The notes under the pieces were generated by a model. The model searched no databases. It saw nothing but the letters and a program-made list of their open reading frames with translations, and was not told the DNA's origin. A program made the translations under genes and the position numbers. A stretch of 64,000 bases of DNA from Arion vulgaris. Lineage: Eukaryota > Mollusca > Gastropoda > Stylommatophora > Arionidae. Positions 32,700-45,091 of this stretch are shown piece by piece. The stretch is taken from NCBI GenBank assembly GCA_020796225.1, contig CM036762.1, positions 52,661,407 to 52,725,406 on the forward strand, written 5' to 3'. Each line of letters begins with the position of its first letter. The stretch's first letter is position 1.

Positions 32700-33495
32700 T
32701 TTCTGCAAACAGTAGAATAGCTAATGAAATCCAACACAGATGTAACAAAGCAAATCAAATGATAGAACAAATGGCGCAATATTAAAATGCAAACACGTTA
32801 CCATGAACACAAAAGAGCAATGTTCAACACAATCTTTCTCCCCACATTATTCTATCAGTACCAAACCTGGTCACTGACAACAAATGATAGAAGAAAACTA
32901 GTCACAACAAAGATGAAGTGTCTACGCAGAATGCTGGGTGTAACTAGAAGAGACCGGTTGAGAAATGAAGCCATCAGGAAAAAAGTGGGTACAACATCAG
33001 TATTTAATTTCATCAAGAAACAACAAATTAATTGGTTCGACTACATAAGCAGATTACCAGCCCGCCTGTCCAGCATGTTCGTAGCGCGTTGGACGACGGA
33101 TGATGATCCCTCTGTGAGTGCGGGTTCAATTCCGCGGGCTGGCAAACAAGCCACCGGTTCTCCAGATTTACGGTGTTCGTGGCACTGAACCGAAGGGTTA
33201 CGATGTCCATGGCACCGAGTCAAAGAGCTGAAAGCTTAAGCGCTTCTGGATCGGAAAAAAGCAGATTACCATCAGACTGCGCATCAAAGAGCAATGTTGC
33301 TCAGATACAATGAATACAAAGCAAAAGGCCGACCACGCAAAGGTGGACTTAGAGATAACACTGGCTACGAAAGACACTACTTATGAAGCGCACACAAGGG
33401 CTCGTTCTAGAAATCTCTTCTTATCCTGACGCTGTGAAGCAAAACAGAATTGAAGAAATGAAGAAATATATAATACAAGAGTTGGTTCCCTTTAT
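32700..33495 (+). mobile_element. LD LINE C-terminal fragment, split by S3
   Basis: Encodes EIQHRCNKANQMIEQM, then FNTIFLPTLFYQYQTWSLT, KMKCLRRMLGVTRRDRLRNE and QINWFDYISRLP. After the S3 insertion it continues to the gacgctgtgaagc end. These are LINE reverse transcriptase thumb motifs; several stops. Confidence 0.85.
33060..33258 (+). mobile_element. S3 SINE inserted in LD
   Basis: Perfect 13-bp TSD aagcagattacca at 33047-33059 and 33259-33271. Confidence 0.94.
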
Positions 33496-33565
33496 ATCCA
33501 GTCGCCGCCCACTTAAACGTGCTAGTCTGTCTGTCTACATACATGTTCAACTTTCAATCCAGCTG

Positions 33566-34018
33566 TCATTATCATCATTAAAAGCTTGTCCTGAGCAGAA
33601 CTTTGTCATCCCAACAGTCCTCCGGAATTTCTCTCTCTCATAGGACAGACGTCTTGTCTCTGCAGCCGTCATGTTCAAACTATCAGTTACATCCTGAATC
33701 CATCTTCTCCGTGGTCTTCCTCTTCTTCTCTTTGCCGGTATACCTACTTCCATGATGGTCTTCTCCAGCCCATCATTGCTTTTTATATGTCCAAAATATC
33801 TCAATTTTCTCTTTCTTATTTGTAGCATCAGACAGTTTTCTTTGATTTTGAGTTCTTTCTGGATAGATCTATTTGTTCTCTTCTCTGTCCAAGATATACG
33901 AAGGACTCTTCTGTAACACTTATATTCAAAAGCATATATATGTTTTTCCACTGCTTTATTAAATGTCCATGCTTCACACCAATATGTTGCCACTGGGAAT
34001 ATGCATACACTTAGCTCC
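33566..34018 (-). mobile_element. LC LINE 3' end, best copy
   Basis: The minus frame 33993-33547 reads YWCEAWTFNKAVEKHIYAFE, RRVLRISWTEKRTN, IRKRKLRYFGHIKS, AKRRRGRPRRRWIQDV and MTAAETRRLS. It ends in an (ATC/ATT)n tail near 33566. One uninterrupted frame of about 148 codons makes this the least decayed LC copy. Confidence 0.88.
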
Positions 34019-34046
34019 AGCTATCACCATATATATATATATATAT

Positions 34047-34210
34047 CAGTGGCGGCTCGTGATCCTTTTTGTTGGTGGGCCAGACACACATTTTCGGAAA
34101 AATCATGGTTCTGGACTAGGTTATATTTTAATTTATTACATAATAAATGCACGTTACACATTATTTTGATGGGGCCTGGCCCCACTGGCCCTTAATGACG
34201 AGCCACCATA
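34047..34210 (-). mobile_element. M1 MITE in an AT microsatellite
   Basis: Begins cagtggcggctcgtgatcc and ends cttaatgacgagccacca. It lies inside a TA repeat, so the TSD cannot be separated from the microsatellite. Confidence 0.85.

Positions 34211-34262
<52 letters not shown>
34210..34262. repeat. AT microsatellite
   Basis: (TA)n continuing from 34029-34046 on the other side of M1. Confidence 0.93.
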
Positions 34263-34265
<3 letters not shown>

Positions 34266-34590
34266 CACCCTTGTATTTTTACTCGTGAAGGAATTAGCAC
34301 AAGTCTATGAATACCTCCTGTCTTTGTATACCAATAGACTCCTTGATCCAATTACATATATGCACTAAGCGGGTCACATGCTACATAAAGTTTGCGGGGG
34401 TGAGAAAATGTCTGACGAGGAATAAATACATAAACCGCAAGGCAGCTTGTGACTCTCTAGCCTTGCTTTATCGCATCAACTGCACTCCGGATCTGCTCTT
34501 TTCCCTGTGCAGCTTTTAAATACTAGGTCAAGTTCAAGTTCAGTTATGGTAGGGTTAACCTGGTTGGGTGGTGCGCTCCGTCACATTGCA
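34263..34590. other. no recognisable feature
   Basis: Nothing supported. Confidence 0.45.
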
Positions 34591-34591
34591 A

Positions 34592-35294
<703 letters not shown>

Positions 35295-35485
35295 ACAAAT
35301 ATGTAAAATCTTGAAACACATGGCTGTAAAATGACATGAAAGAATGTCATTAAACTAGAACTTAATTACATAGAGTTAAAACGAAGAAGGATATAGTTTA
35401 GATTTTTTCGAGCTTTGAGGTTTTAATTTTCTCCAGAAATTATATTTGTGAAAACTGACGATTGCATAGTTATATTATGGTGATG

Positions 35486-35650
35486 ATGGGTGGTGGAGTG
35501 AGGTCGTGCAAGGACTTAGTATTGACTAGTTGGAAGTTTGTGATGGAGTGAGGTCGCAGGACTTAGTATTGACAGTTGGAAGTTTGGATGGAGTGAGGTC
35601 GTCAGACTTAGTATTGACAAGTTTGAAGTTTGTGATTGCTAAGAACAATG
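35486..35650. repeat. three-copy tandem repeat of about 55 bp
   Basis: Units contain gatggagtgaggtcg, gacttagtattgac and gttggaagtttg, with small indels between copies. Confidence 0.85.
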
Positions 35651-35763
35651 AGAACGTTGCGCCCCCATTAAGTCCCTACTAGTGTAGGACAGTCGCATCC
35701 GAAACAAAAGTTTTCTGCCTAGTAGACTGATTAACTGAGCAATTGATGGAATATGGTGTCTCC

Positions 35764-35897
35764 AAGGGGCGGCTGGTCATTATGGGCCAGTGGGACCCGA
35801 CCCCAGAAAAATAATGAATAATAGTGAATACTAACCGAAAAACCATGATTTTTCAGAAACTTTTTTCACTAACGAAAATGTCCACAAGCCGCCACTG
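35764..35897 (+). mobile_element. M1 MITE, short copy
   Basis: TSD gtgtctcc / atgtctcc (7 of 8) at 35756-35763 and 35898-35905; ends ggggcggctgg and caagccgccactg. Confidence 0.85.
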
Positions 35898-36111
35898 ATG
35901 TCTCCCATATGACAACACTAAGATATCATTGTCTCCTGCACATTCTCCTGACCCCAATATGTAGACAATGTTTCACTATCACAAATTAGGGTGCCAGAGA
36001 CACATGCCTTGTATATACGAGTTTTTTGTGTGATCAGCTTGTCTGTATTCCCACACTCTCGTTCTCATTTTGTATATTAGTATTACTGCCTTGTCTACTC
36101 TGAAATCAGTT

Positions 36112-37665
36112 TCTAGATTCAACGATAGCTACTTCTTCTGTTCCTCCATTTACTTCTTTATAGAAGTGTTGATAGCAATGATAGCTTCTTCTTCTCTTCC
36201 TTGATTTACTTCTTTATAGAAGTGTTGATAGCAACGATAGCTTCTTCTTCTCTTCCTTCATTTACTTCTTTATAGAAGTGTTGATAGCAACGATAGCTTC
36301 TTCTTCTCTTCCTTCATTTACTTCTTTATAGAAGTGTTGATAGCAACGATAGCTTCTTCTTCTCTTCCTTGATTTACTTCTTTATAGAAGTGTTGATAGC
36401 AACGATAGCTTCTTCTTCTCTTCCTTCATTTACTTCTTTATAGAAGTGTTGATAGCAACGATAGCTTCTTCTTCTCTTCCTTGATTTACTTCTTTATAGA
36501 AGTGTTGACTGATAGCTAAACAATAAGTTCACAATTCTTCCACCTTTCCTTCATTCTTCTTTATAGAATGTTATACTAAACTGCTTTCTTTCTTCATCTT
36601 CATCATTAATACTTTCCATAGAAGTGTTGATAGCAACGATAGCTACTTCTTCTCTTCCTTCATTTACTTCTTTATAGAAGTGTTGATAGCAACGATAGCT
36701 ACTTCTTCTCTTCCTTCATTTACTTCTTTATAGAAGTGTTGATAGCAACGATAGCTACTTCTTCTCTTCCTTCATTTACTTCTTTATAGAAGTGTTGATA
36801 GCAACGATAGCTACTTCTTCTCTTCCTTCATTTACTTCTTTATAGAAGTGTTGATAGCAACGATAGCTTCTTCTTCTCTTCCTTCATTTACTTCTTTATA
36901 GAAGTGTTGATAGCAACGATAGCTACTTCTTCTCTTCCTTCATTTACTTCTTTATAGAAGTGTTGATAGCAACGATAGCTACTTCTTCTCTTCCTTCATT
37001 TACTTCTTTATAGAAGTGTTGATAGCAACGATAGCTACTTCTTCTCTTCCTTCATTTACTTCTTTATAGAAGTGTTGATAGCAACGATAGCTTCTTCTTC
37101 TCTTCCTTCATTTACTTCTTTATAGAAGTGTTGATAGCAACGATAGCTTCTTCTTCTCTTCCTTCATTTACTTCTTTATAGAAGTGTTGATAGCAACGAT
37201 AGCTTCTTCTTCTCTTCCTTCATTTACTTCTTTATAGAAGTGTTGATAGCAACGATAGCTACTTCTTCTCTTCCTTCATTTACTTCTTTATAGAAGTGTT
37301 GATAGCAACGATAGCTTCTTCTTCTCTTCCTTCATTTACTTCTTTATAGAAGTGTTGATAGCAACGATAGCTTCTTCTTCTCTTCCTTCATTTACTTCTT
37401 TATAGAAGTGTTGATAGCAACGATAGCTACTTCTTCTCTTCCTTCATTTACTTCTTTATAGAAGTGTTGATAGCAACGATAGCTTCTTCTTCTCTTCCTT
37501 CATTTACTTCTTTATAGAAGTGTTGATAGCAACGATAGCTTCTTCTTCTCTTCCTTCATTTACTTCTTTATAGAAGTGTTGATAGCAACGATAGCTTCTT
37601 CTTCTCTTCCTTCATTTACTTCTTTATAGAAGTGTTGATAGCAATGATAGCTACTTGTTAACAAT
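36112..37665. repeat. 56-bp minisatellite, about 27 units
   Basis: Unit: atagcttcttcttctcttcc, then ttcatttacttctttatag, then aagtgttgatagcaacg; the 56-bp period is exact over most of the array. Each unit holds the hairpin ACTTCT-TTAT-AGAAGT. Two unit types (agcttcttc and agctacttc) alternate irregularly. A degenerate stretch at 36510-36600 interrupts it. Confidence 0.97.
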
Positions 37666-37765
37666 AAAGATTCACAGAGAAGTAAAGTGAACAGTTACCA
37701 ACGACTTTCCGTTGTCTATGTCTTCTCCTTCATTAGCAACATGTATACTAAACTGCGTTTCTTAT

Positions 37766-38160
37766 CATCATCATCATCATCATTAAATAGCTTGTCCTGA
37801 GCAGAACTTTGCCACCCCAACAGTACTTTGAATTTTCTCTCTCTCATAGGCTAGATGTCCTGCCTCTGCAGCGGTCATGCTCAAACTATCAGTTACATCC
37901 AGAATTTATCTTCTCCGTGGTCTTCCTCTTCTCCTCTTTGCGGGATGCTTTCTTCTATGATGGTTTTCTCCAGCCATTCGTGTCTCTTGATGTCCAAAAT
38001 ACTTCCATTTTCTCTATCTTATTTGTAGGATTAACTAGTTTTCTTTGATTCTGAGATCTTTCTGTTTAGATCTATATGTTCTCTTCTCTGTCCGTAATAT
38101 ACGGATGACTCTTCTGTAATACTTATATTCAAAACCACATACGTATATGTTTCTTCTCAC
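37766..38160 (-). mobile_element. LC LINE 3' fragment
   Basis: (ATC)n tail at 37766, then ttgtcctgagcagaacttt and the GRPRR-coding complement; indels break the frame. Confidence 0.8.
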
Positions 38161-38229
38161 TTAGTGTACATATTGATATCTAAATTAACAGTGTTAGTCA
38201 CTATCAGGCATTTCTGATATAACGGCATT

Positions 38230-38420
38230 AATTTCTCACATGAACGTGGTAGTCTGTCTCAGGCCCTCTCCTATCCATATAGCGTCTTCCTTTGACAGGT
38301 TAGGGAAAGCCACGTAATCTTTTCCCCTCGTGGAGCTGGCAAACTTCAAGAATGTGTTCGACTTTTTCTGAGCCTGTTCTCACGTTGCAGCATATGTCAG
38401 AATGCCCTACATAGATGACG
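38230..38420 (-). mobile_element. LINE C-terminal Cys motif fragment
   Basis: Minus-strand reading gives CCNVRTGSEKVEHILEVCQLH, a C..H...C knuckle like that of LE but from another family. Confidence 0.55.
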
Positions 38421-38676
38421 TGGCACCGTCAGGAAGTTTCACAGAACAATGATCACCTACGTCAACACACATGGCACATACAATGTGTGGAACCGGATTT
38501 TAGTTACATCTCATGGAACATGAGATGTGACCTGGCTAGAAACACGGATCAGCGAAACATAGCCGAGGAAGATGTTCTGTGAACGTTCAACGGGAAATAA
38601 CTCAATTAATTAAGCAACGAGAAAAAACAATATGGAATGGAACTGATCAGAATACAAAGATCAGATTACAAAGATC

Positions 38677-38932
38677 CGCCTGTGTGGTGCCGGAGTCCTG
38701 CAAGGGAAGCAAAGAATAGTACCACAGCGACCAACAAGGCATGTCGTAAGAGGCGACTGATGTAGGACCTAGGGATGCTACCCTAGTAAATAAAAAGCAG
38801 CGAGAAATCGGATGTGCTGGCCTACTTGTGGGCGCATACTGGCACAACGTACAATCGCTCTTATGCTCAGATCACATACAAATCACATAAAGTGGTTGAC
38901 AAGTGGCGATATGAGCGTTCGAAGAAGAAGAA
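38677..38932 (+). mobile_element. S2 SINE
   Basis: Full length from cgcctgtgtggtgccgg to the GAA tail. Confidence 0.9.
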
Positions 38933-39034
38933 GTAAACTAAACTAAACACTAAATAAAAGTAAGCAATAAATGCATGCACTAAAATTTCTCATTTTCAAA
39001 TGTGTCAAATTTTGGAATCTAATATCACTTGTGA

Positions 39035-39284
39035 CTTCTTCTTCTTTGCCTTTGTTCTTTACGATCAATTTTAATCACTCTTTGTGATATGTTTGTTCTT
39101 TGCCAAGAACATGTATACGTTGCACATTGGTTTGGTAGGCCCCTAAACGCATAGACTTCTACAAGTTTAGGACACGTGCATCCGATTTCAGCAAACCTCT
39201 TAGCCGCCTCTTACGACATGCGTGGCAGGTAACAGTGGTTCTATTTTTACACCTCAAATTTGGGCCCCGGTAACCACTCAGGCG
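39035..39284 (-). mobile_element. S1 SINE with TSD
   Basis: cttgtgact flanks both ends (ending at 39036 on the left, 39286-39294 on the right). Confidence 0.92.
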
Positions 39285-39651
39285 GCTTGTGACTCATTTC
39301 ATTAATACAGAAAATTCAAGAGCAGTAATGCAATATTTAAATCAAATTGTTACCTCCCTTACACATTGTCTTGCTCATATCCTGAAACTCTTGAAGTAAT
39401 TGAGATTTTAATCTTGAAGAGAAATAATGATACAATGTCAATAACACTATGCAGTAGATTCATCAAGGAAATGAAATGCTACTGAGTCAGCAGAAATAAC
39501 AACAGTAGTTGACATCTCTGCATGTACATACGTGTGGTGGTTAACTTTGTAGCGAAAACTGCACTGAGATGGACACAGGAAGGTAAACGAAAACATAGAA
39601 GACGACAAAAACCACATGAAGGAGAACACTAGAACTGAAATTGAAAGAAAG

Positions 39652-39914
39652 CGCCCGAGTGGTTACCGGGGCCCAATTTTGAGTCGTAAAGAACAGAACC
39701 ACTGTTACCTGCCACGCATGTCGTAAGAGGTGGCTAAGAGGTTTGGCTTAAATCGATGCACGTGTCTAAACGTATAGAGTCTATGTGTTTAGGGGCCTAC
39801 CAAACCAATGTGCAACGTATACACGTTCTCGCAAAGATCAAACCTATCACAAAGATGGTAAAAATTGGTCGTAAAGAACGAACGGAAAGAAGAAGAAAAA
39901 GAAGAAGAAGAAGA
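39652..39914 (+). mobile_element. S1 SINE
   Basis: Full length with several one-base deletions; long GAA tail. Confidence 0.9.
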
Positions 39915-40001
39915 AATAGATACATTGTTGGAATGCATTACAGAGGATGGTCAAGGACAGTGAAGAATGGTGTGCTTTTGTTACTTTCGTAAGCGCCAAG
40001 G

Positions 40002-40031
40002 ACGTCACACACACACACACACACACACACA
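40002..40031. repeat. CA microsatellite
   Basis: (CA)n at the 3' tail of the LA copy. Confidence 0.9.
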
Positions 40032-40039
40032 TACATACA

Positions 40040-40375
40040 TATAGTCCTCTTGTACCATTAAATGTTATATAGGGTCTGCAAGTAATTTCTCCATACCGCT
40101 CAGTCCTGGGCAACTCGCTCAATATCTTCCATGGAAATGAGTGCGATATTTCTTGCCTCTCTTAGTAAAGTTCGTTTAAGGGTTTCCCTGGGTCGTTCTC
40201 TCTTTTTTGAACCCTTTGCCTCCCACTTCAGTGATATTCTTTGATCATTTATTCTTAATGTCTGCCCAACATATCTACATCTTCTCCCTCATATAATAGT
40301 TGTTACTATTGGCTGACCAGGCATTTCTATGTTTTCATCACTTTTCCTGAATTCGTCTTATTTTATGTTCAATAT
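40040..40375 (-). mobile_element. LA LINE 3' end
   Basis: Same end as the 45.1 kb copy (ctgcaagtaatttctccat, cttgcctctctta). The tail here is CA/TA-like in place of (AAT)n. Confidence 0.82.
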
Positions 40376-40438
40376 GAACAAGGAAGTCACATTCTAGAGA
40401 GAGAAAAATTTATACAAATTGAGAACAATCATATCTCT

Positions 40439-41266
40439 CTCTATGATAGTCAACTAGAAGATTTGGATTTTGCAGATGATATTGCCTTGTTAAGTAGAAA
40501 CAACCAAGATATGTAAAGATAAACAGACAACTTGTCATCATTAGCATCAAAAGTTGGACTGCAGATAAGCTATGAAAAACAAATATAATGAAGACACCTA
40601 TGGCAAGTAACGCAGATATCACACTGGAATCTAAAATGATAAAATAACAGAGCAGTTCATCTATTTAGGTAGCAATTTTGATTGCACAGGGAATATTAAA
40701 AAAGAAATTACGATACGAATTGGCAAAGCAACATCAGCTTTTAAAAGTTTAAATAAAATATGGAACTGCAAGTTATATAGTATTAAAACTAAATTACGAA
40801 TTTTCAATTCAAATGTTGTATCAATCCTAACATATGCTAGCGAGAGTTGGAAAATGACTAAAGATATAGAAAGCAAGTTGAATGCATTTGAAAATAGATG
40901 TCTGCGAAAAATAATGAATTTAAAATGGAACGAATTCAGGAGAAGTGATGAAATCAGAGACATGTATGGTCAACCACTAGTGACAACTGTTATAAGAAAG
41001 AGAAGATGAAGATATGTTGGACACACCTTGAGGAGAAATGATCAACGAATATCAAAGCAGGCATTGAAGTGGGATGCAAAGGGCTCAAGAAAGAGAGGAC
41101 GACTTAAGGAGACCCTGAAACGAACTTTGCTGAGAGAGGCAAGAAATATTGGTCTCAGTTCCATGGAGGAGATTGAACGAGTTTCCCAGGATACAGCGGT
41201 ATGGATAAATTACTTGCATGCCCTATGTAACGTATAACGGTACGAGAGAAATTATTATTATTATAT
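40439..41266 (+). mobile_element. LA LINE, 5'-truncated, 0.83 kb
   Basis: Starts within the reverse transcriptase catalytic box (LEDLDFADDIAL read from 40447) and runs colinearly with the 45-46.5 kb copy to aacggtacgagag plus (ATT)n. Stops and frameshifts are present (for example atgtaa near 40513). Confidence 0.88.
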
Positions 41267-41985
41267 ATCTCTCTCTGTCTCTAGCATCTGACGCCCCTGG
41301 TGCTTATCACAGCACAAATACACATCCTTCTTCTATATTCTTTGCTTTTCTTTGTTCTGTGTTCATACTGTGATTCATTTCTTTCATTTTTTTAGATTTT
41401 TTCCCCATTTCACCACACCAGTCATATCTTCTTCTTCTTCTTCTTCTTTCAACGCTCCACAACGACCACCCTTTTTCAGTGACGTCCGAACTGGGTGACC
41501 CTGCCAGGAGCTTACGTTCACGCCGTCCTAGCCCACTGTATCATTGGAGTACTCAAGCATCCCCACAACTATAAGGTATTGACATCATAAGGAGGAGAAC
41601 CACTGTATGATAACTTTAAAGCCACGAAAAAGGATATTAAGCAGGTCTAGAACATAGGATATTGAGGGGATGAAACATAAAGTGCTTTCAAGTAGGTATA
41701 AAGAACAATTCTACAATCCTCTGTCTAAACTTTCACAAGCTGAGAACCCTACAATCCTCTGCTTAAACTTACACAAGCTGAGAACCACCGAGGAACAAAG
41801 TCAAATCACGAGTAGTCTGTTAACGAGGGCCAGGACGTAGGACACGGAGCTGAGTGACACAAAAAGTGCCTCTGCTCTCTGAGATATCACAGTGTTGTAC
41901 ATCCTGATACACTTCAACTTGCGATCATTCCTATCACATTCCGTCACATTCTAACTTTGTTCTCACACTCGCTGTCCGAGTCACA
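41267..41985. other. no recognisable feature
   Basis: A short direct repeat (ctacaatcctctg...cacaagctgagaaccc) occurs twice at about 41712-41786. No gene supported. Confidence 0.5.
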
Positions 41986-41989
41986 GTCT

Positions 41990-42173
41990 ATCATTCTATC
42001 TTTCTATCTATCTCTATCTATCTATATATCTATCTATCCACCCATTCATCCATCCATCCATCCAGTCCGCCCACCCGCCCATCCGTTTGTCTGCCTGTCT
42101 GGCTGCCTGCATGTCTACCAATCTGTCTGTCTATCTGTCTATCAGTCCATCCATCTTTCTCTCTTTCTCTCTT

Positions 42174-42207
<34 letters not shown>

Positions 42208-42320
42208 TCTGCATGTCTATATGTCTGCCTATCTATCTATATAACTAATCTAACTGTATGTGTATCTATCTACCTATAAAGCTATCTGTGTGTTTGCCTT
42301 GCTGTCTGTCTGCCTCCCTG
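41990..42320. repeat. TCTA/TCTG/CT-rich array
   Basis: Same motif family as 34592-35294 but shorter and more mixed. Confidence 0.9.
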
Positions 42321-42589
42321 TCCTGCAACCCTGTCCATCATACATACACCAGCCTAGTGAAACATGACTTTATGAGCATAACTTACAGAGCTAGGGTGAA
42401 CTCACGAGAAACTCCAACTGACAGACAGATTCATATAGGAAGCCTGTCTCATGTTTTAGACTAGAATGTGCATACGAAATCAGTCGTAAATAAGAAGAAG
42501 AAGTAAAAGAATTTAGCAGATGTTTTTGTGAGACCATATTGTCACAGTATTTCTTGCAACACACTAATATAACTATCGCTACAACACAT

Positions 42590-42842
42590 TCTTCTTCTTC
42601 TTTGCGTTCGTTCTTTACGACCAATTTATATCACTCTTTGTGATATGTTTGATCTTTGCCAAGAACGTGTATACGTTGCACATTGGTTTGGTAGGCCCTA
42701 AACGCATAAGACTTCTACACGTTTAGGACACATGCATCCGATTTCAGCCAAACCTCCTTAGTCGCCTCTTATAACATGCGTGACAGGTAACAGTGGTTCT
42801 ATTCTTTACACCCCAAATTTGGGCCCGGTAACCACTCGGGCG
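42590..42842 (-). mobile_element. S1 SINE, first of tandem pair
   Basis: Complete; immediately followed by a second partial copy in the same orientation. Confidence 0.92.
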
Positions 42843-42997
42843 GGTAGGCCCCTAAATGCATAGACTTCTACACGTTTAGGACACATGCAACCGTTTTCAG
42901 CCAAACCTCCTTACTCGCCTCTTATAACATGCGTGACAGGTAACAGTGGTTCTATTCTTTACACCCCAAATTTGGCCCCGGTAACCACTAAGGGCAA
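42843..42997 (-). mobile_element. S1 SINE, second partial copy
   Basis: Covers only the head and middle (gggtaggcccc to gtaaccactaa). Shares the private change cgcctcttataacatgcgtgac with the first copy, so the pair arose by duplication, not by two insertions. Confidence 0.9.
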
Positions 42998-43156
42998 CGA
43001 CAACACACTAATATAACTACCGCTACAACACACAACATATTACTGTTGTTGTTATAATCACTAAGTGTGTAAGTGTACACACTTCAACTCAGTCATGAGC
43101 AGAAATGTGTACTTTTTGGTTTCAGTTTGATGAATCATCCCCCAATCTTTATTTTG

Positions 43157-43553
43157 GGGATCTATGTAGCGTAGAGGTTAGGTATCTCGTCTCTCAGTTG
43201 CCAAAGGCACCTGGTTCGGACCCTCGTGGAGCCACCTTGATATTTTTCCAGAGATCCCTGATTTCAGTATATGTGAGATCGAGTTCCTAGTCTTATCGGA
43301 GACGGACGATAAAGCGTAGGTACCGTGTTCAATATGAGAACGTAAAAGAACTCTTGGCAGTTCAAAATCGAGAAGAGCAGACTGGAAAGTCACTGACCGG
43401 GCAAAATACATTAGAAAAGATTGCAAATAAAAAATTTCTACAAATATATCTTCACCATTTTCAAAATTACGTCGGAGACTCTCACTAGTGCTACGGAGTT
43501 CGTGCACTGCAGCTGCGATCTTCCTTTTTAAGAAAGAGATCAGAGCACACATA
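43157..43553 (+). mobile_element. S5 SINE, full length
   Basis: Head: atgtagcgtagaggttagg and ctggttcggaccctcg (A- and B-box-like). Ends gagatcagagcacacatag; an (AATC)n run lies at 43586-43606. Confidence 0.85.
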
Positions 43554-43639
43554 GTTATTTACCGAAGTGTAATGATGATGGTCCTATCAATCAATCAATC
43601 AATCAATAATGAGATGGGTCTGTAATGAGAGCTGCAATA

Positions 43640-43965
43640 GTGTAGCTCTTCTTCTGCGATCAACTTCTGTTAGGAGACTACTCTGGTATGTGTCATAAAC
43701 AGGAAGGTGCTCTTCAAGTCTTCCCGGTCTCCTATAGTTTGTTTTGTAGAGTTGTTTCTGTTGGCCAGATTTCCATTCTCACACTGCTTAGGCTAGGGCA
43801 GTCTGCAGGATGGGCTCTGGGGACTGCTTTTGTGCTCCACGTGTTCAAGCAGCCGAGTCCCTGAGACCTATTCTATGGAGGTATGCTCTGAGACCACACT
43901 GTACCGTTCTGTCTGAAGACTGTGGTCTGCTCTTTTCTGTTTAGTCTATTTATATTGACATCATA
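43640..43965 (-). mobile_element. LP-like LINE C-terminal fragment
   Basis: Blocks such as gcagtctgcaggatgggctctgg and gtctgaagactgtgg relate it to the 23.4 and 55.1 kb fragments. Confidence 0.5.
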
Positions 43966-43980
43966 CTAATTAGTGCTAAC

Positions 43981-44132
43981 CGCCCGAGTGGTTACCGGGG
44001 CCCAAATTTGGGGTGTAAAGAATAGAACCACTGTTACCTGCCACGCATGTCGTAAGATGCGCCTAAGTAGGTTTGGCTGAAATCGGATGCACGTGTCCTA
44101 AACGTGTAGAAGTCTATGCATTTAGGCCTACC
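43981..44132 (+). mobile_element. S1 SINE, 5' part (split by S7)
   Basis: Head to tttaggcctacc; resumes at 44445. Confidence 0.9.
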
Positions 44133-44436
44133 GGGGACTGCCTGATAGTTGATAGTGCTCGGCCTCTAGCTGTGAGACGCTTCATAGCTCGGGTTCGAAC
44201 CTACTGTCCGGCATTTGTTCGAGTCCTGGTCTTACTCAGACGATAACGAGACTCTGAAGTCGGAGAAAATCTGCCGTTGGCGAGGGAATACTAATTACGA
44301 GTACATTGAGCCACGGCTGCCAGTGTAGTACTTTACAATTGCACCTGCTGCCATTGTAAGAAATTGAAAAACAGATTTTCACGCAAAATCAGTTTCGGAG
44401 ATGGAATTCGTCTGAGTTGAAAGGCGAAAAAAAAGG
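44133..44436 (+). mobile_element. S7 tRNA-headed SINE inserted in S1
   Basis: TSD ggcctacc at 44125-44132 and 44437-44444. Head: gatagttgatagtgctcgg (A-box-like) and cgggttcgaacctac (B box), followed by a unique body and an A-rich tail. Only one copy is seen here. Confidence 0.85.
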
Positions 44437-44444
44437 GGCCTACC

Positions 44445-44543
44445 AAACCAATGTAGAAGGTATACAGTTCTGGCAAAGATCAAACATATCACAAAAAAGA
44501 GTGTAAAATTGGTCTAAAGAACGAACGAAAGAAGAAGAAGATT
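44445..44543 (+). mobile_element. S1 SINE, 3' part
   Basis: aaaccaatgtagaaggtat to the GAA tail. Confidence 0.88.
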
Positions 44544-44699
44544 AGTGCTACGTTTCTTAGAGCATGGTTTCGATCAATTCCACATTGCCATGATTCTCTT
44601 AAACCTTTATATATTTTCTCATCTGCAAAGAGTTTTCATTTAAACCAATCCAACTCAATTGATAGATTGAATTGGAGCTTTGATTGAAGATTGAGTAGT

Positions 44700-44814
44700 C
44701 AGGAAAGAACAGCACAGGCTAGGCTCAGAGTAGGCTCATCAATCAACATCGTACTGCAGGAAAGAACAGCATAGGATAGGTTCAGAGTAGGCTCATCAAT
44801 CAACATCGTACTGG
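44700..44814. repeat. 57-bp tandem duplication
   Basis: Two units beginning caggaaagaacagca and ending caacatcgtactg. Confidence 0.9.
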
Positions 44815-44849
44815 TACTTTTACTTCCCGTTGTTTTTTCATGTACCCAA

Positions 44850-44915
44850 TTGAGACTGGATCACATCTGACAACCGTTACGGTCAGAAAGAATTCCACGC
44901 CGACTTGTGAATTTG
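44850..44915 (-). mobile_element. LF LINE remnant
   Basis: tacccaattgagactggatc resembles the LF sequence near 23935. Confidence 0.4.
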
Positions 44916-44950
44916 TTGTGGAATTGGAATTGGTCTAATAATTGAAGGGC

Positions 44951-45091
44951 AACCGCTCGTGTAATGCCGGGGCCCATAAGGGAGGCAAAGAATAGTACCA
45001 CTGCGACCTACAAGTAGGGCCCTAGTAAATAAAAAGCATAGCAGAAATCGGATGTGCCGGTCTACAGGCACTAACAGGCACAACGTACAAT
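44951..45091 (+). mobile_element. S2 SINE split by LA
   Basis: Plus copy from gctcgtgtaatgccggggcc to acaacgtacaat; a short continuation is seen from 46541. Confidence 0.82.
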
